A stretch of 64,000 nt of DNA from Candidatus Peregrinibacteria bacterium (GCA_016220165.1 JACRIE010000022.1:17009-81008); one strand, 5' to 3'; shown: positions 6,276 through 15,280, numbered from the stretch's first letter. The notes: a model not told the origin generated them from the sequence alone. A program made the numbers and translations.

Positions 6276-9128
6276 ATGTTCAAAAAAACCTTTGTCGTTC
6301 TCGACATCGAAACCACCGGCCTCTATCCGGAAAGCGACGACATCATCGAGGTGGCGTGTATTCGCTATGAGCAGGGAAAGGAAGTCAGCCGTTTCGATTC
6401 GCTAATCAAAATCGACAAAGAAATCCCGCCGATTGTCTCTCTCATCACAACGATTCAAAACACAGATTTAGTAGACGCGCCCTTGTGGGAAACCGTAAAA
6501 CTTGAAGTTCAAAAAATCGTACGGGGCGCGCACATCATCGGCCACAACATCAATTTTGACGTGGGATTTTTGAAAAAAAAGGGCATCGATTTTGAATCCA
6601 GCGTTCTTTTGGACACGGTGCCGTTGGCCCAAATCGCCTTCCCGACCGCGGTCAGTCACAGTTTAGAGTCTTTGACGGACGAACTCGATATAAAGCACAC
6701 GGCCAAGCACCGCGCCATGAGCGATACCGAAGCCACGCTCGACCTGTTTAAAAAAATCTGGAAAAAAATCGACGGTCTTCCGAAGCCGATCATCGATGAA
6801 ATCAAAGACTGCGTCCGCCGAAGCGAGTGGGGCATGGCAATATTTTTCGACGAAATCCGCGGGAAAGCGCGGGCGACGTCCGACAAATGTAGCTACAAGG
6901 CATGCCTTGTAGCTACCGGAACGTCGGCGCCGCCCCGCGGATTATCCGTGGCCGAAGTTTTCAACGAAAACGGTTTCCTCTCGCAGGCATGGGACCATTA
7001 CGAATCGCGGCCTCAGCAAAAACAAATGGCTACAGCGGTCGCGCACGCCTTCGAACACGAATATCATTTGATTTGCGAAGCGCCCACGGGCGTTGGAAAA
7101 TCGCTCGCCTATTTAGTGCCGGCCGCTGAAATCGCGCTAAACAAAAAACAGCGCGTCGTGATCGCGACCCACACCATTACGCTCCAGCATCAACTCTTTG
7201 AGAAGGATCTTCATCATCTGCACCAGATCTATCAACAATCAGCCCCCATCACTTCTTGCCCCCCTGAGCCTGCCCTGAGCAGGGTCGAAGGGAAGGGGGG
7301 TTTGGGTGGTTTGTCTCCCCTCAACGTCGCAGTGCTCAAGGGGCGCGGCAACTATTTATGCCTTCAGCGCCTGCGCGAATTCAAAAAAAGGTCTCGTTTC
7401 AGTCCGTCCGAGATCACGTTGCTCATCAAAATTCTCGCGTGGCCGTGGATGAATCTAGGAGGCGATTTGGCGGATATGACCCTCACGCGCGAGGAGCGCA
7501 TTGTGTGGGATTTTGAACTGTCCGCGGCCAGCAAAGCCATTCATGGCGGCAAGTGCTGCAAAAATCCGGACTGTTATTTTCAGCAGGCGCTCAAAGCGAC
7601 GCAGGACGCGCCCATCGTCATTGTAAATCACGCGCTCTTAATGGCGGATCTCGTTATGGGCGGAGGACTACTTCCCGAATACAAGTACCTCATCATCGAC
7701 GAAGCGCACCATTTTGAAGAAGTGGCAACGAAGAGCTACGGAAGAACCGTGACTCAGGAAAACCTGACCATTCCGGAAAAATCGATCGTGGCGCATTTGG
7801 GACAACTAAAAAGGAATTACTCGGAAACGCTTTTCGGGCAACAATCCTGTTTTCAGGAAATCGAACCATTGCTCTCCGGGGCAAATGATCTTTTGCAAAA
7901 AACAGACAATATCTTTAGCTTAATTTCACTCTTCGTCAACACGCATGTAATGCCGTCGAAGTATCAGGAAAGCCTTTTGATTGATCGCGCGATCATGACG
8001 AGCGGAGAGTGGCTGAATCTCGGAGATTCCGTTCAAAAACTGATTGAAGCCACTCAGGAGTGGATCCGAAAAATCGAATATTTTTCCGACAAGCTGGCAG
8101 GCGCCGCGTCTAAAGATTTTCCGGAATGCGATGAATTCAGCGAAGAACTGAATCAGGAAATCGCCATTCTTAAAGAACAATTGGCGCAACTGCATCCGTT
8201 CTTTTTGCCAGTGGAAACGCCGCGCGATATTCGCTTTTTTTCGTGTAACGACAGCGGCGCCGTCGTTCTCACATCGCTACCGATACTCGTGGGAGAAAAT
8301 CTTAAAAAGGACCTCTACGCTTCCAAAAAATCGATCCTTCTGACATCCGCTACTCTTAGTACTCCTTTATTCGCCGATGACGCTCCTGATGTCGCTCAAA
8401 AACCGTTCGACTATCTTCGTAAAATGCTAAGTTTAGATGAACACTTCGAAGAACTGATTCTCGACTCGCCCTTCGACTACGAAAAACAGGCGCTCATGAT
8501 TCTTCCAACGGATTTACCCGACGTGCGGAGTCAAGACAGTCTCGCGCCCGTGGCCGAACTCATAAAACAGGTGGCCGAAGCGACACAGGGACGTATGTTG
8601 GGACTTTTCACGTCTTATCGCACGATTGAAAATCTTTATCTCAATCTCGTGATTCCGCTCCAAAAAAAAGGAATCAGTGTCCTTGCGCAACGCTTTAGCG
8701 GAGGCCGTAATAAAATTCTGCGCGCGTTTCTGAATAATCCGGAACATTCCATTCTTCTCGGCACCAGCAGTTTCTGGGAAGGCATCGACATCCCCGGTGA
8801 CGACCTCAGTTGCGTCATGATCCATAAACTCCCGTTCGATATTCCGAGCGACCCGCTGCATAAAACGCGAAGCCAATGGTTCTCCAATGGTTTTTATCAA
8901 TACACCATGCCGCGCGCGATTCTGCGCTTTAAGCAAGGTTTCGGCCGTCTCATCCGCTCCAAAAAAGACGTGGGCATCATGATCATGCTGGACAGCGCGC
9001 TCACCAAAAAAGATTACGGGCAATTCTTCCTCAAAAGTTTGCCAAACGTGCCCGTGGAAAAAATAAAATGCGCCGAAATCCCCGCGTTGATCAAGGAGTG
9101 GCTGAAATTACAAAGAAGTGACGAGTGA
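6276..9128 (+). CDS. dinG: DinG-family exonuclease-helicase fusion
   Basis: Predicted DNA-repair enzyme with an N-terminal DEDDh 3'-5' exonuclease (residues about 1-170: VLDIETTG, GHNINFD, HRAMSDTEAT) and a superfamily 2 XPD/DinG-like helicase (Walker A CEAPTGVGKS ending at Ser276; DEAH at 475-478; GTSSFWEGIDIPG and QGFGRLIRS near the C-terminus). The layout matches the exonuclease-bearing DinG of Firmicutes (about 930 residues). Unlike that protein, it has four cysteines in the iron-sulfur position: Cys362 in NYLC, then Cys427, Cys428 and Cys433. Two in-frame repeat insertions lie at about residues 205-214 and 328-341, both between domain motifs. Confidence 0.92.
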   Translation: MFKKTFVVLDIETTGLYPESDDIIEVACIRYEQGKEVSRFDSLIKIDKEIPPIVSLITTIQNTDLVDAPLWETVKLEVQKIVRGAHIIGHNINFDVGFLKKKGIDFESSVLLDTVPLAQIAFPTAVSHSLESLTDELDIKHTAKHRAMSDTEATLDLFKKIWKKIDGLPKPIIDEIKDCVRRSEWGMAIFFDEIRGKARATSDKCSYKACLVATGTSAPPRGLSVAEVFNENGFLSQAWDHYESRPQQKQMATAVAHAFEHEYHLICEAPTGVGKSLAYLVPAAEIALNKKQRVVIATHTITLQHQLFEKDLHHLHQIYQQSAPITSCPPEPALSRVEGKGGLGGLSPLNVAVLKGRGNYLCLQRLREFKKRSRFSPSEITLLIKILAWPWMNLGGDLADMTLTREERIVWDFELSAASKAIHGGKCCKNPDCYFQQALKATQDAPIVIVNHALLMADLVMGGGLLPEYKYLIIDEAHHFEEVATKSYGRTVTQENLTIPEKSIVAHLGQLKRNYSETLFGQQSCFQEIEPLLSGANDLLQKTDNIFSLISLFVNTHVMPSKYQESLLIDRAIMTSGEWLNLGDSVQKLIEATQEWIRKIEYFSDKLAGAASKDFPECDEFSEELNQEIAILKEQLAQLHPFFLPVETPRDIRFFSCNDSGAVVLTSLPILVGENLKKDLYASKKSILLTSATLSTPLFADDAPDVAQKPFDYLRKMLSLDEHFEELILDSPFDYEKQALMILPTDLPDVRSQDSLAPVAELIKQVAEATQGRMLGLFTSYRTIENLYLNLVIPLQKKGISVLAQRFSGGRNKILRAFLNNPEHSILLGTSSFWEGIDIPGDDLSCVMIHKLPFDIPSDPLHKTRSQWFSNGFYQYTMPRAILRFKQGFGRLIRSKKDVGIMIMLDSALTKKDYGQFFLKSLPNVPVEKIKCAEIPALIKEWLKLQRSDE
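6889..6916. repeat. Perfect 28-bp palindrome inside dinG
   Basis: GTAGCTACAAGG-CATG-CCTTGTAGCTAC reads identically on both strands. It is in frame and encodes CSYKACLVAT in the linker between the exonuclease and helicase domains. Its TGTAGCTACA core recurs twice upstream of the toxin gene at 10603-10635. Confidence 0.9.
7258..7298. repeat. Hairpin repeat encoding EPALSRVEG inside dinG
   Basis: CCCCCCTGAGCC...GGGTCGAAGGG...GGGGGG forms a nested hairpin and translates in frame to PPEPALSRVEGKGG between helicase motifs. A related intergenic copy with GCCTGCCCCGAGCTTAGTCG lies at 9161-9180. Confidence 0.75.
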
Positions 9129-9196
9129 CCAGTCACGAGAAAATTTTCTACTCGTCTCTCGCCTGCCCCGAGCTTAGTCGAGAGGTCACTCGTCAC
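9118..9196. repeat. GTGACGAG repeat cluster forming an inverted repeat between dinG and rarA
   Basis: GTGACGAGTGAC (9118-9129, containing the dinG stop) is the exact reverse complement of GTCACTCGTCAC (9185-9196). Between them is a CTGCCCCGAGCTTAGTCGAG element, and further TCGTCACT-type copies run to 9230. Situated between convergent genes, it could act as a bidirectional terminator, although no U-tract is present. Confidence 0.7.
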
Positions 9197-9223
9197 TTAC
9201 TACTCGTCGCTCGTCCCTCGTCA

Positions 9224-10420
9224 CTAATAGTATTTCCTCCCATTCAGTTCCTCTGGAAAATATTCCTGTCCGCTGCTGTCTTGAAGCGGCGTGTATTTGT
9301 AATCTTTCCCGTATCCCAAATCCTTCATAAGATCCGTAGGCGCGTTGCGTAAGTGGAGCGGCACGCCTAAATTTCCGAATTGTTCAACGTCCGCCTTGGC
9401 CTTGTTGTAGCCCTGATACGCCGCAATCGATTTTTTGGCGTGGGCCAAATAAATCACGAGTTGCGCCAAGTGAACGCTGCATTCCGGCATGCCAAGCTTA
9501 TGACATGTGTCAAACACATTGTTCGCCAAAACGGTCGCGAAGTTATCCTCCACGCCCACATCTTCCGCCGCGAAGCGAAGCAAGCGGCGCGCGATGTAGA
9601 GCGGATCCTCGCCAGCCTCGAGCATGCGGGCCAGCCAATACAGGCCGGCGTGGCCATCGCCCCCGCGAAGGGATTTGTGGAGCGCGGAAATGATGTTGTA
9701 ATGTTCCTCGCCGTTTTTGTCGTACAAAAGGTTCGATTTTTGAACCACCTGCTTCACGAGTTCCGACGTAACATTTTTCTGCTGTTTGGCGCAGATCTCG
9801 AGCGTCGTGAGCGCCGCGCGCGCGTCTCCATTGGACAAATGAGTGATCAGATGGAGAGTATCCTCATCAATTTTGATTTTTTCTTGGCCTAAACCATGGG
9901 TTTTATTCGTCAGCGCGCGGCGAAGAATCTCAAGTAGATGCGCTTCGCTCAGGCGCTTGAGAACGAACACGCGCACCCGTGAAAGCAGCGCCGAAATCAC
10001 CTCGAAACTCGGGTTCTCCGTGGTCGCGCCGATGAGCGTGATGAGTCCATGCTCCACATGAGGAAGCAGCGCGTCCTGCTGGGCCTTATTCCAGCGATGA
10101 ATTTCGTCCACAAAAAGAATCGTACGTATGTTCAAACGCTTACTCTCTTCGGCGCGTTCGATCGCCGCGCGAAGATTTTTGATGCCGCTCCCCACGGCGC
10201 TGAGTTCGATAAAATCCGCTTTTGTTTTCTCGGCAATGATATGCGCGAGCGTAGTTTTACCGCTCCCCGGCGGCCCCCAAAAAATTGAACTGGGCGCTTC
10301 GCCCTTTTCAATCGCCTCACGAAGGAAGGCGTTTGCGCCAACCAATTCCTCCTGTCCAAAAAAATCCGCAAGCGATCGCGGCCGCATACGCACGGCGAGC
10401 GGTGAAGTTGAATCAGTCAT
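9224..10420 (-). CDS. rarA: Replication-associated recombination protein A (RarA/MgsA AAA+ ATPase)
   Basis: Clamp-loader-like AAA+ ATPase acting at stalled forks with RecA and SSB in characterised bacteria. N-terminal RMRPRSLADFFGQEELVG is diagnostic. Walker A GPPGSGKT is at residues 49-56, Walker B LFVDEIHRW at 102-110 (most homologues have HRFNK; here HRWNK), sensor TTENPSFEV follows, and the C-terminal tetramerisation domain contains YNIISALHKSLRGGDGHAGL. Length 398 is slightly short of the usual 420-450. It converges with dinG across a repeat cluster. Confidence 0.95.
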   Translation of the reverse strand: MTDSTSPLAVRMRPRSLADFFGQEELVGANAFLREAIEKGEAPSSIFWGPPGSGKTTLAHIIAEKTKADFIELSAVGSGIKNLRAAIERAEESKRLNIRTILFVDEIHRWNKAQQDALLPHVEHGLITLIGATTENPSFEVISALLSRVRVFVLKRLSEAHLLEILRRALTNKTHGLGQEKIKIDEDTLHLITHLSNGDARAALTTLEICAKQQKNVTSELVKQVVQKSNLLYDKNGEEHYNIISALHKSLRGGDGHAGLYWLARMLEAGEDPLYIARRLLRFAAEDVGVEDNFATVLANNVFDTCHKLGMPECSVHLAQLVIYLAHAKKSIAAYQGYNKAKADVEQFGNLGVPLHLRNAPTDLMKDLGYGKDYKYTPLQDSSGQEYFPEELNGRKYY

Positions 10421-10653
10421 ATTCTGGATTTGTCATTCTGCCCCGTAGCACCGTGCGGGGTCAGGATCTTAAAATAAGGTATTGCATTCTTATTATATAT
10501 CATTATTATAGTAAACGTTTGTTCACTAATCAAAATTCGATTCAGCTCATCTTGACCCTGAGAATCATACGAATGGGTCAACCGCAATTTTTTTATTTGA
10601 TTTTGTAGCTACAAAAGAATAGTCTGTAGCTACAGAATCCGCGCTTATCCTAT
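10421..10653. other. Longest intergenic region: hairpins, weak promoter and TGTAGCTACA palindromes
   Basis: Holds no gene. From rarA toward the toxin it contains a CCCCG...CGGGG hairpin with inner GCAC/GTGC arms (10441-10460), an AT-rich segment with a possible promoter for the rightward operon (TTGCAT 10482-10487, 16 bp, TATTAT 10504-10509), and two TGTAGCTACA palindromes close to the toxin start. Confidence 0.5.
10603..10635. repeat. Two 12-bp palindromes upstream of the toxin-antitoxin pair
   Basis: TTGTAGCTACAA (10603-10614) and CTGTAGCTACAG (10624-10635) share a TGTAGCTACA core, 21 bp apart start to start, ending 18 bp before the toxin ATG. The two-turn spacing suits a dimeric repressor, but the same core occurs inside dinG, so it may simply be a dispersed repeat. 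Confidence 0.6.
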
Positions 10654-10896
10654 ATGTCACGACATGAAAAGCTAATTCAAAAATTTACCGAACGACCAAA
10701 ATCTCTGAGATACCATGAAATTGAATCGATATTATTGTATCTGGGATTCACAAAAGACCGCGGCAAAGGAAGCCATGTGTGTTTTAGACATCCCCTGGTC
10801 AAAAGAGACGTCACTATTCCTGTCCACAATAATGACTGTAAAACTATTTATAAAAAAGAAACTGCTAAAATAATAAAAATTTATTTTTCATTATGA
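10654..10896 (+). CDS. HicA/YcfA-family mRNA interferase toxin
   Basis: Small (80 residues) double-stranded-RNA-binding-like fold predicted to cleave mRNA. Family features: helix segment YHEIESILLYLGF, then the catalytic-region GKGSHVCFRH with His41, and a C-terminal IPVHNND strand followed by a lysine-rich helix. Its stop overlaps the next gene by ATGA (10893-10896), as in toxin-antitoxin operons. Base composition is AT-rich compared with dinG and rarA, hinting at a separate origin. Confidence 0.75.
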   Translation: MSRHEKLIQKFTERPKSLRYHEIESILLYLGFTKDRGKGSHVCFRHPLVKRDVTIPVHNNDCKTIYKKETAKIIKIYFSL

Positions 10897-11255
10897 AAAA
10901 ATCTAAAAAATCAGTTCATTTTATCATGGTCGGCAAAAAAAAATATGAATACAGTATTGAGTCTCTCAGTAAAAAAATAGTATTTTTTGAATGCGATGCC
11001 GCCAATATAGGCCAACAATTTTTAACCGAGGATATACCCGCTCTCTTAATTGATCTCCCTGAACTGATCATAGGCCGAAAAGAATACGAAAAAAAACAGA
11101 ATCAGGTTCTGCGCTTCCGCTGCAGCGCGAAAGAACGAAGGGAGATCGAAAAAAGAGCTATTCAAAAACGCTTCCCGAACATTTCCGCTTTCATAAGAGC
11201 CCTGGCGCTCACAGGGGAATTCAAACCGCCGATTCGACAAAAAACCAACCTCTAA
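10893..11255 (+). CDS. Candidate antitoxin with C-terminal ribbon-helix-helix-like region
   Basis: Not a canonical HicB. The 120-residue product has an N-terminal beta-rich half (KKKYEYSIESL, then a CDAANIGQQFLTEDIPALLIDLP-like segment) and a basic C-terminal half, VLRFRCSAKERREIEKRA followed by SAFIRALAL. The latter resembles relaxosome/antitoxin ribbon-helix-helix domains (strand, helix, helix). The 4-bp overlap with the toxin gene and the paired order support antitoxin function; this is inference. Confidence 0.55.
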   Translation: MKKSKKSVHFIMVGKKKYEYSIESLSKKIVFFECDAANIGQQFLTEDIPALLIDLPELIIGRKEYEKKQNQVLRFRCSAKERREIEKRAIQKRFPNISAFIRALALTGEFKPPIRQKTNL

Positions 11256-11270
11256 AACCCTTGATTCTTT

Positions 11271-11296
11271 TATAATTTCGTGTTAAAAAGCGGGAG
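11271..11296 (+). promoter_or_regulatory. Candidate -10 box and Shine-Dalgarno for the ATP synthase operon
   Basis: TATAAT (11271-11276) precedes atpZ by 29 bp; the -35 is poor. GGGAG (11292-11296) is 9 bp before the GTG at 11306 and decides that start over the downstream ATGs. Confidence 0.5.
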
Positions 11297-11305
11297 AATT
11301 TTACC

Positions 11306-11554
11306 GTGAAAATGATGAAAAACGCTGATCAGAAAGAGAGAAATATAAAGAGAAAAGTGGGAATCGATCTCCTTCAAACCGCCTTGGAATTCGGGGTGAT
11401 CATCGGGATCCCGCTCATTATTTTCCTGGGAATTGGCCTGCTCCTAGACAAAACCTATCATACCGTACCGATCTTCATTATAGTAGGGATGTTTGTGGCC
11501 TTGGGCATCTCAACCTACGCTCTCTATAAAAAAATCAGTGAAATTCTAAAATAA
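11306..11554 (+). CDS. atpZ: AtpZ/AtpI-family F0F1 ATP synthase accessory protein
   Basis: Small membrane protein encoded first in many atp operons, thought to help c-ring assembly or to carry Mg2+. The 82-residue product has a basic N-terminus, two membrane helices (about residues 29-47 and 53-73) and a GLLLDK turn between them typical of the ATPase_gene1 family. Start GTG at 11306 follows GGGAG. It is followed by atpB after 2 bp. Confidence 0.82.
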   Translation: MKMMKNADQKERNIKRKVGIDLLQTALEFGVIIGIPLIIFLGIGLLLDKTYHTVPIFIIVGMFVALGISTYALYKKISEILK

Positions 11555-11556
11555 GC

Positions 11557-12297
11557 ATGGAAATCTTTCTTAACGCGGAAAAAGTAGGGCAAATCGGATC
11601 TTTCGTCATCACCAATACCTTGGTCGCCTCCACCTGTGTGGTTCTTTTCTTGGTTATTGTGGCCATAAAAATTTTTAGGTCAGGATATGACATCAAAAAT
11701 CGATTTTATAACTTTGCGGAAATGCTGATCGAAGGCTTCATGTCAATCATTGAAGGCGTGGTGGGGCGCGGCATAGTGGCCAAACAGATTTTCGGCGTCA
11801 TCGTTACTTTCTTCCTTTTTGTAATATTTAATAACTGGTTTGGTATCTTCCCGGGCATGGGATCCGTCGGAATAAAAGAAGTCGAAGAAGGAAAAGAAGT
11901 TTTCGTCCCACTCCTTCGCTCCGCCAACAGCGACCTCAACATGACATTGGCGATCGCCCTTGTTTCCGTTTGCTTCATTCAAATCATCGCGATCAAAAAT
12001 ATCGGAATAAAGTCCTATCTTCACAAATTCTTCAATTTTACGAATCCGATTCTGTGTTTTGTGGGTCTTCTCGAAATTATCAGTGAATTAGTCAAAATTT
12101 TTTCATTCTCTTTCCGTCTTTTTGGAAATATTTTTGCCGGCGACGTTCTTCTGATCGTGATGTTTAGCCTCGTCCCATGGATAGCGCCCATCCCGTTTAT
12201 GGGAATCGAAATGTTCGCGGGATTCATTCAGGCGCTGATCTTCTCGATGCTCACACTCGTGTTTATTAAAGTTTCCGTCTCTCACGAAGAATATTAA
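11557..12297 (+). CDS. atpB: ATP synthase F0 subunit a
   Basis: Proton-channel stator subunit in the membrane. The essential arginine is Arg187 in FSFSFRLFGNIFAGD, the helix facing the c-ring, and downstream GFIQALIFSMLTLVFI is the last conserved helix. Length 246 is normal. An acidic KEVEEGKEVFVP stretch lies in the loop at about residues 108-119. A TGAC/GTCA repeat block separates it from atpE. Confidence 0.96.
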   Translation: MEIFLNAEKVGQIGSFVITNTLVASTCVVLFLVIVAIKIFRSGYDIKNRFYNFAEMLIEGFMSIIEGVVGRGIVAKQIFGVIVTFFLFVIFNNWFGIFPGMGSVGIKEVEEGKEVFVPLLRSANSDLNMTLAIALVSVCFIQIIAIKNIGIKSYLHKFFNFTNPILCFVGLLEIISELVKIFSFSFRLFGNIFAGDVLLIVMFSLVPWIAPIPFMGIEMFAGFIQALIFSMLTLVFIKVSVSHEEY

Positions 12298-12304
12298 CGC
12301 GACG

Positions 12305-12374
12305 ATCGACAATTGACCTTTGACTTTTGACTTTGAATTTAGGTCAAACGTCAAATGTCAGGTGTCAAATGTTA
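12305..12374. repeat. TGAC/GTCA modular inverted repeat between atpB and atpE
   Basis: Left half is built from TTGACCTTTGACTTTTGAC-type modules, a CTTTGAATTT centre, and the right half from GTCAAACGTCAAATGTCAG modules. The two halves are approximate reverse complements and could fold into a long imperfect hairpin in the atp mRNA. Confidence 0.75.
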
Positions 12375-12390
12375 AAAATTTATTTTATAA

Positions 12391-12618
<228 letters not shown>

Positions 12619-12638
12619 GGATCGCTGGGCTTTTTTCT

Positions 12639-12672
12639 GGCTAACAGTTAGCCGCTTCTTAGCTAATCGCTA
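12639..12672. repeat. AGCTAATCGC-type repeat with GGCTAAC/GTTAGCC hairpin
   Basis: GGCTAACAGTTAGCC (12639-12653) is a perfect 7-bp inverted repeat around one base, followed by a CTTAGCTAATCGCTATT segment related to the longer blocks at 18292 and 54629. It lies between atpE and atpF. Confidence 0.6.
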
Positions 12673-12681
12673 TTAAAATAT

Positions 12682-13191
12682 ATGGATCAAATTTTTGAAA
12701 AGTTCGGCTTACACCTGAATTTGTTGATCGCTCAGATCATCAACTTTGGCGTCCTCTTCTTTGTCCTTTATAAATTGGCCTATAAACCGATTCTCAAAGT
12801 CCTGGATCAGCGCAGGGAGAAAATCGAAAACAGCCTGAAGCAGGCTAAAGAAATTGAAGAGAGGACCCTTCGTCTTGAAGAAGATATCAAAAAAAGATTA
12901 GCGGAAACAAAACAGCAGGCGGAAGGAATCTTGGCTGAAGCCAAAGAAATAGCCGAAAAAGTCCATAATGACGGAATGACTAAAACCAATCAGGAGATAG
13001 CGGTCATGCTCGCGAAAACTAAGGCCGATATCGCTCAACAAAAAGAAGGAATGATGACCGATATTAAAGACTACGTTGTACAGACCAGCGTTGAAGTGGT
13101 TAAAAAGATCCTCAGTGAAAAATTGGATGAAAAAACACGGGAACGTGTCGTCATCGATTCTATTAGGGAACTTGCTTCCAGTAAAAAATGA
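12682..13191 (+). CDS. atpF: ATP synthase F0 subunit b
   Basis: Peripheral stalk. One N-terminal membrane helix (about residues 13-31, LLIAQIINFGVLFFVLYKL) is followed by YKPILKVLDQRREKI and a long charged coiled coil. 169 residues, a single b-type gene rather than the b/b' pair. Its stop overlaps the atpH start by ATGA at 13188-13191. Confidence 0.95.
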   Translation: MDQIFEKFGLHLNLLIAQIINFGVLFFVLYKLAYKPILKVLDQRREKIENSLKQAKEIEERTLRLEEDIKKRLAETKQQAEGILAEAKEIAEKVHNDGMTKTNQEIAVMLAKTKADIAQQKEGMMTDIKDYVVQTSVEVVKKILSEKLDEKTRERVVIDSIRELASSKK

Positions 13192-13733
13192 ATCTTAAGC
13201 CAAAAATCCTAGCACAGGCGTTCTGGGAAATGATCTGGGAGAAAGGCGATGAGTCTGTCTCTCATACATTGAATGGTCTTCGGGTCTTCTATAATCTCTA
13301 TTATTTAGATCAAAACGCTCACGATTTCTTCAGCCATCCGCGCATCGCGCTTCAGGAAAAATCAAAAATAGCTCAGGATTTCTTGTCATCATTAAAAATG
13401 ACTGAGACGGCTCAGCGTTTTTTGGCGCTGCTGCTGGCAAAACAACAGCTACAGGATCTTCCTGTCATTCTCGCTCATCTGCAAAGACTTAGAAATCATC
13501 ATTTCTCTGTCGCTTCGGTAAAAGTCTCTTTCGCGACTCTCCCCTCAGAAGGGCAACGAAAAGAGTTGGAGGAAGAAGTAAAAAAAGTTACCAAAGCGAC
13601 TCGCATCGAATGGAGTGAGACAGTAGATAAAACGCTCCTGGGGGGAGTCGTGCTTCGCGCTGAAGACAACGTCTGGGACGCTTCCCTCCGATCCAAACTC
13701 AAAAAGGTACAAAAAAATCTTTGTAGCACTTGA
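13188..13733 (+). CDS. atpH: ATP synthase F1 subunit delta
   Basis: Links the peripheral stalk to the F1 head. 181 residues with the N-terminal helical domain (YNLYYLDQNAHDFFSHPRI) and the C-terminal KTLLGGVVLRAEDNVWDASLRSKL motif conserved in delta subunits. Translationally coupled to atpF. Confidence 0.92.
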   Translation: MNLKPKILAQAFWEMIWEKGDESVSHTLNGLRVFYNLYYLDQNAHDFFSHPRIALQEKSKIAQDFLSSLKMTETAQRFLALLLAKQQLQDLPVILAHLQRLRNHHFSVASVKVSFATLPSEGQRKELEEEVKKVTKATRIEWSETVDKTLLGGVVLRAEDNVWDASLRSKLKKVQKNLCST

Positions 13734-13769
13734 GCGCTTAAAAAATTAATCTTTAATCGTCAATCGAAT

Positions 13770-15275
13770 ATGACCACGAACGCTAAAGAAAAACTGAATA
13801 TCATCTTAGAGAACATCAAGTCTCAATTAAGTGGAACCGATCTTTCGTCTAAGATCGAAGAAGTGGGTTATGTGACCGAGGCGAATGATGGCGTGGCTCG
13901 TATTTACGGCCTCAAAAACGTCATGATGTCCGAAATGGTGGAGTTTGGAGACACCGGCATTTTTGGCTTGGCTCTAAACCTCGAAGAAGACAGCATCGGC
14001 GTCGTTGTATTGGGGGACTATGAAAAAATTGCCGAAGGCATGGAAGTTCGCCTCACCGGCAAAGTGCTACGGGTGCCCGTGGGCGAAGCCATGATCGGAC
14101 GCGTGGTAAATGCGGTCGGGTTGCCGATTGATGGAAAAGGACCTATTAAAACTCAAACGTTTTACCCTGTCGAACGCATCGCGTCCGGCGTTATTTCCAG
14201 AAAGGGGGTCGATACGCCGCTTCAAACAGGCCTCAAAGCGATCGATAGCGTGATCCCGATCGGACGCGGCCAACGAGAGCTCATTATCGGAGACCGCCAA
14301 ACCGGAAAAAGCGCTATCGCGATCGACACAATCATCAATCAAAAGGGGCAGAATATCATCTCGATTTACGTCGCCATCGGACAACGCAAATCTAAAATCG
14401 CCCGTATTGTGCATGAACTGGAGAGAAGAGGCGCTATGGAGCACACGATCGTTGTGGTCGCCACGGCCTCGGATCCGGCGCCTTTAAATTACATCGCTCC
14501 GTACGCGGGTTGCGCCATGGGAGAATATTTTATGGATAAAGGGAAAGAATCGCTCGTCATCTATGACGACCTCAGTAAACATGCCGTGGCTTATCGCGAA
14601 ATGTCACTTTTGCTCCGCCGTCCCCCGGGGCGTGAGGCATACCCCGGAGATGTATTCTATCTTCACAGCCGCCTCCTGGAACGTTCCGCCAAAATGAGTG
14701 AAAAATTTGGAGGAGGATCATTAACCGCTTTGCCCATTATCGAAACTCAGGCTGGCGACGTGTCCGCCTATATCCCCACGAACGTTATTTCAATCACGGA
14801 CGGGCAAATCTATCTTGAATCCGACCTGTTCTATAAAGGTATTCGCCCCGCGGTCAACTCCGGCCTTTCGGTCTCCCGCGTCGGTTCCGCCGCTCAAACC
14901 AAGGCCATGAAAAAAGTGGCCGGTCGCCTGCGCCTGGATCTCGCTCAATTCCGAGAGCTGGAAGCGTTCGCTCAATTCGGATCGGATTTGGATGAAACCA
15001 CGCGCAACAAGCTCGAACGCGGAAAACGTTTGGTCGAAATCTTAAAACAAAAACAATTCGAACCGCTCCCCTTCGAAAAACAGGTCTGCCTCATTTACGC
15101 GGCCGTCAACGGCTTCATGGATTCAGTCGAAGTGGCCAAAATCGCCGATTACGAGAAAAAACTTTACGAAAAACTCGACACCGTCCATCTTGCTTTCGCT
15201 GAAAAACTAAAAAAAGAAAAACAATTCACGGACGAAATCGAAAAAGAACTAAAACAGATTATCGCATCCATGTAA
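13770..15275 (+). CDS. atpA: ATP synthase F1 subunit alpha
   Basis: Non-catalytic nucleotide-binding subunit. Walker A GDRQTGKS occupies residues 174/175-181, the VGxxRVVNALGxPIDG-type segment reads [16 protein letters not shown], and the family signature [17 protein letters not shown] lies near residue 370. Length 501 is normal. Confidence 0.98.
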   Translation: MTTNAKEKLNIILENIKSQLSGTDLSSKIEEVGYVTEANDGVARIYGLKNVMMSEMVEFGDTGIFGLALNLEEDSIGVVVLGDYEKIAEGMEVRLTGKVLRVPVGEAMIGRVVNAVGLPIDGKGPIKTQTFYPVERIASGVISRKGVDTPLQTGLKAIDSVIPIGRGQRELIIGDRQTGKSAIAIDTIINQKGQNIISIYVAIGQRKSKIARIVHELERRGAMEHTIVVVATASDPAPLNYIAPYAGCAMGEYFMDKGKESLVIYDDLSKHAVAYREMSLLLRRPPGREAYPGDVFYLHSRLLERSAKMSEKFGGGSLTALPIIETQAGDVSAYIPTNVISITDGQIYLESDLFYKGIRPAVNSGLSVSRVGSAAQTKAMKKVAGRLRLDLAQFRELEAFAQFGSDLDETTRNKLERGKRLVEILKQKQFEPLPFEKQVCLIYAAVNGFMDSVEVAKIADYEKKLYEKLDTVHLAFAEKLKKEKQFTDEIEKELKQIIASM

Positions 15276-15280
15276 TAAAA

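Noticed and set aside
9380-9892. 170-codon plus-strand frame across rarA
   Set aside because: Antisense to rarA, which has all AAA+ motifs; the product looks like the usual reverse-frame artefact.
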